A stretch of DNA of 64,000 bases, from assembly GCA_964568735.1 (NCBI GenBank), contig CAZMRF010000001.1, forward strand, positions 1 through 64,000. The letters run 5' to 3'. The stretch is from CAZMRF01 sp964568735 (lineage in GTDB: Bacteria > Acidobacteriota > Polarisedimenticolia > JACPZX01). The notes under the pieces were generated by a model. It had not been told where the DNA came from. It saw nothing but the letters and a program-made list of their open reading frames with translations, and made no database searches. Positions 63,301 to 64,000 of this stretch are shown here, in pieces (position 1 is the stretch's first letter; each line of letters opens with the position of its first letter). A program made the position numbers and the translations under genes.

Positions 63301-63911
63301 ATCCGGAGCCTTCCCTCCGGCCGCTCCCTGCGAGGGGGCGTGGCCTTCGCGTCGGGCACGAAGTCGATCCGGACCTCGAGGCGAGGGTGGTGGCGAAGCT
63401 CGTTGCCGGGAGCCGTTCGGACGGGATAGAGCCGGACCTCGGCGATCTGCAAATCCCGCATCCAACCGGTCCAGGCCAGCTCCGCCGACCTGGCGGGATA
63501 ACGCCCGCGGGGAGGAGGCATCGACGCAGCGACTCCGGGCATCTCCTCGTCTTCCAGACCGAAATACCTCACGACGGTCGCTTCGGGCCGGCCGGAGGGC
63601 AAGGCATGGGAGCCGCCTCTTACGCCGCTCAGGACCGGGCGCATGCCTTCGGGGATCCCGATGAGCGCGGAGGCGTAGGGAAGCCGTGGCAGCCAGGGCT
63701 CTTCCAGCTGCTTCAGCCCGGGCAGGCTCACCTGGACCCTCCCTTCCTGCGTCGAGGAGGGGGTCTGGAAGGGCCGCGGTGTCTCCAGGACGAGCGTGAC
63801 GCCGCCCGCGTCGGACGAGGCCAGGCGGACCTCCTGGGCAAGCAGCGCGGTCGAGGTGGCAAGCAGCGTCAGCGCTGCGGCCATGGAGCGGTTGCGCCGT
63901 GCATCTCTCAC
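60330..63911 (-). CDS. C25 (gingipain-type) peptidase with calcium-binding repeats
   Basis: The 1193-residue exported protein has a signal peptide, a beta-rich N-terminal propeptide-like region, and a C25 caspase-fold domain (about 590-960). The catalytic His is in TAYLGHGSTTQWA and Cys in VASLNCINGYF. Thrombospondin-type-3-like Asp-rich calcium repeats follow (DSDADGLIDRDEELAGTDPL, DQDGDGFVNGLDPDSDGDGI), then a fibronectin-like C-terminus (VLTWGDIESTHHCALYRVYV). In Porphyromonas C25 enzymes are secreted cysteine proteases; in other phyla they mature surface proteins. GTG 63911 is preferred: AGGGGA lies five bases upstream and it gives a basic n-region. ATG 63884 is an alternative. Confidence 0.9.
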   Translation of the reverse strand: MRDARRNRSMAAALTLLATSTALLAQEVRLASSDAGGVTLVLETPRPFQTPSSTQEGRVQVSLPGLKQLEEPWLPRLPYASALIGIPEGMRPVLSGVRGGSHALPSGRPEATVVRYFGLEDEEMPGVAASMPPPRGRYPARSAELAWTGWMRDLQIAEVRLYPVRTAPGNELRHHPRLEVRIDFVPDAKATPPRRERPEGRLRIHRAAQSLAILNAAEILPLLDRQEGLDGAAGLEAEATQIRAFTESGSMIPPVKITVEADGLYGVAAADLQAAGINVGMLDPRDFRLELMGQPIPVDVTGESDGVFDPGDRVVFYGKAATGRQTRRNVYWLHFDGSPVRPPVRDGTFGAPAPTPASFQTVVHREDDLIYTQNVPPGAIDHWWWKRQNTGDPNSQDLTYPITLTEVSPVPHTINLRANVQGRTGVTHHTRLFLNGPQVDDQVWTGFIPFDHSVNLASSTVSSGGNTVRMFVVGDFSPIDQVYFNFIELTYRRTYKVVADNLVAAGEGPGAFRFAFTGYSGSGILLYDVTDPNALKKISVPPGQITGSGPFDIAFQESLTTNRLYAAATVAGLKPPVSVAQDVPSNLAADPNGADWIVITPPDPAFLTALAPLVAHRQGQGYRTLVATTEDIYDEFNFGVLNTSAIEAFLDNAWANYPGAAPEFVLLAGDAHVDYLNSLGSGVPQFVPAKLVVLPTIGETPSDNEYGTTAGADLLPELSVGRLPARSGASLAAMISKLIAYETAPPVSLLNAQSTFVADNDDSAFEAILNSFASLMPPTMAANDIFMAQVGVTLMRSLIHDGFDDGSLVTAYLGHGSTTQWAAECPWASGFVAPCFSDDPNSLDQTSRLSFVASLNCINGYFIDLAAAGPGHVDYSLAESMVLAPSSGAMAAWAPAALGNISDYSSIGDWFFRNVFLDREYVLGRAATMAVISAVTQPLNPANLNNIRELTFFGDPATVLALDSDADGLIDRDEELAGTDPLDGDSDDDGLRDGLEPAFAVDQDGDGFVNGLDPDSDGDGIFDGTESGVTVPQPGTNVGQGFFVPDADPNTTTDPTDADTDGGGVADGAEDRNFNGRRDGSETDPRAGHGGDDIVCTSALPELGNVQASASGADLVLTWGDIESTHHCALYRVYVADDAGTPKDTFAPFHLVRVTGSPLFTHAGAFADAPDHDYLVVAYDPLTGQGPLGHYGQ

Positions 63912-63919
63912 AGTTTCCC

Positions 63920-64000
63920 CTATTCCCTTACGATCGAGGCGATGGCGATGGCGATGTCCGAAGGGCTGCCCGAGGCGACGCGCCACGCGCTGACCGACCC
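63920..64000 (-). CDS. C-terminal end of a gene continuing beyond the window
   Basis: A minus-strand frame is open from the window edge to a TAG at 63920-63922, ending nine bases before the C25 start. The last residues are SDIAIAIASIVRE. That spacing would fit an operon partner of the peptidase, but 26 residues are too few to identify a family, and the frame could be open by chance. Confidence 0.3.
   Translation of the reverse strand, partial: GSVSAWRVASGSPSDIAIAIASIVRE

Overview
The window is 64 kb of GC-rich bacterial chromosome from a draft assembly: two 10-base runs of N mark scaffold joins. It holds about 57 protein genes and two tRNA genes. There is no phage, insertion sequence or CRISPR array, and most genes are housekeeping genes in tight, often overlapping operons. 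The combination of a LolB-like lipoprotein, an IPTL-CTERM surface protein, separate glyQ and glyS, SpoVG, a DUF6677-like protein, C25 peptidase and a microcompartment shell gene suggests a didermic, uncultured lineage near Acidobacteriota (for example Polarisedimenticolia-like) or Eisenbacteria-like groups. That placement is inference, not proof.

Layout. 0.2-8.3 kb: a PDZ-only exported protein, a lytic transglycosylase, mutL, a LamG lipoprotein-like gene, a sigma-70 factor, a triple-BON protein and rtcB. 8.3-19.5 kb (minus strand): archease, ppdK, glyS, glyQ, recO, mgtE, then era, ybeY and phoH. 19.7-31 kb: aspS, a PQQ-propeller protein, an isopropylmalate/isocitrate dehydrogenase homologue, a VanZ-glutaredoxin fusion, small membrane proteins, rplI-rpsR-rpsF, pth, rplY, prs, tRNA-Gln, spoVG, ispE and lolB. 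31-37 kb: a TPR protein, a catalytically dead S41 protease homologue, a degenerate EnvC-like LytM protein, a cyclic-nucleotide-binding protein, Sua5/TsaC and a SpoU-type RNA methyltransferase. 37-44.6 kb: a seven-gene signalling operon (two kinases, four receiver proteins including an NtrC-type activator, and an EAL protein) with a near-perfect sigma-54 promoter and an upstream inverted repeat. 44.8-50 kb: SBBP/IPTL-CTERM protein, tRNA-Gly, mnmA, an FHA protein and a cysteine desulfurase. 50.2-56.2 kb (plus strand): ileS, lspA, lgt, rluD and a DUF2520 oxidoreductase. 56.3-58.4 kb: one BMC-H shell protein and one CoA-acylating aldehyde dehydrogenase with a microcompartment-type C-terminal tail. 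58.4-64 kb: a palindrome-rich intergenic patch, a signal-peptidase-like/nucleotidyltransferase fusion and a large C25 peptidase.

Most striking observation: rtcB is one continuous reading frame broken only by a single in-frame TGA, at exactly the position of the catalytic manganese-binding cysteine (GYDIN-C-GVR). A stem-loop with a GGUC apical loop lies 21 nt downstream and shares the octamer CAGGUCUG with the E. coli fdhF selenocysteine insertion element. The simplest reading is a selenocysteine-containing RNA ligase RtcB. A point error at that codon is the main alternative. Second in interest are the minimal microcompartment locus and the sigma-54-controlled signalling operon that encodes its own probable activator.
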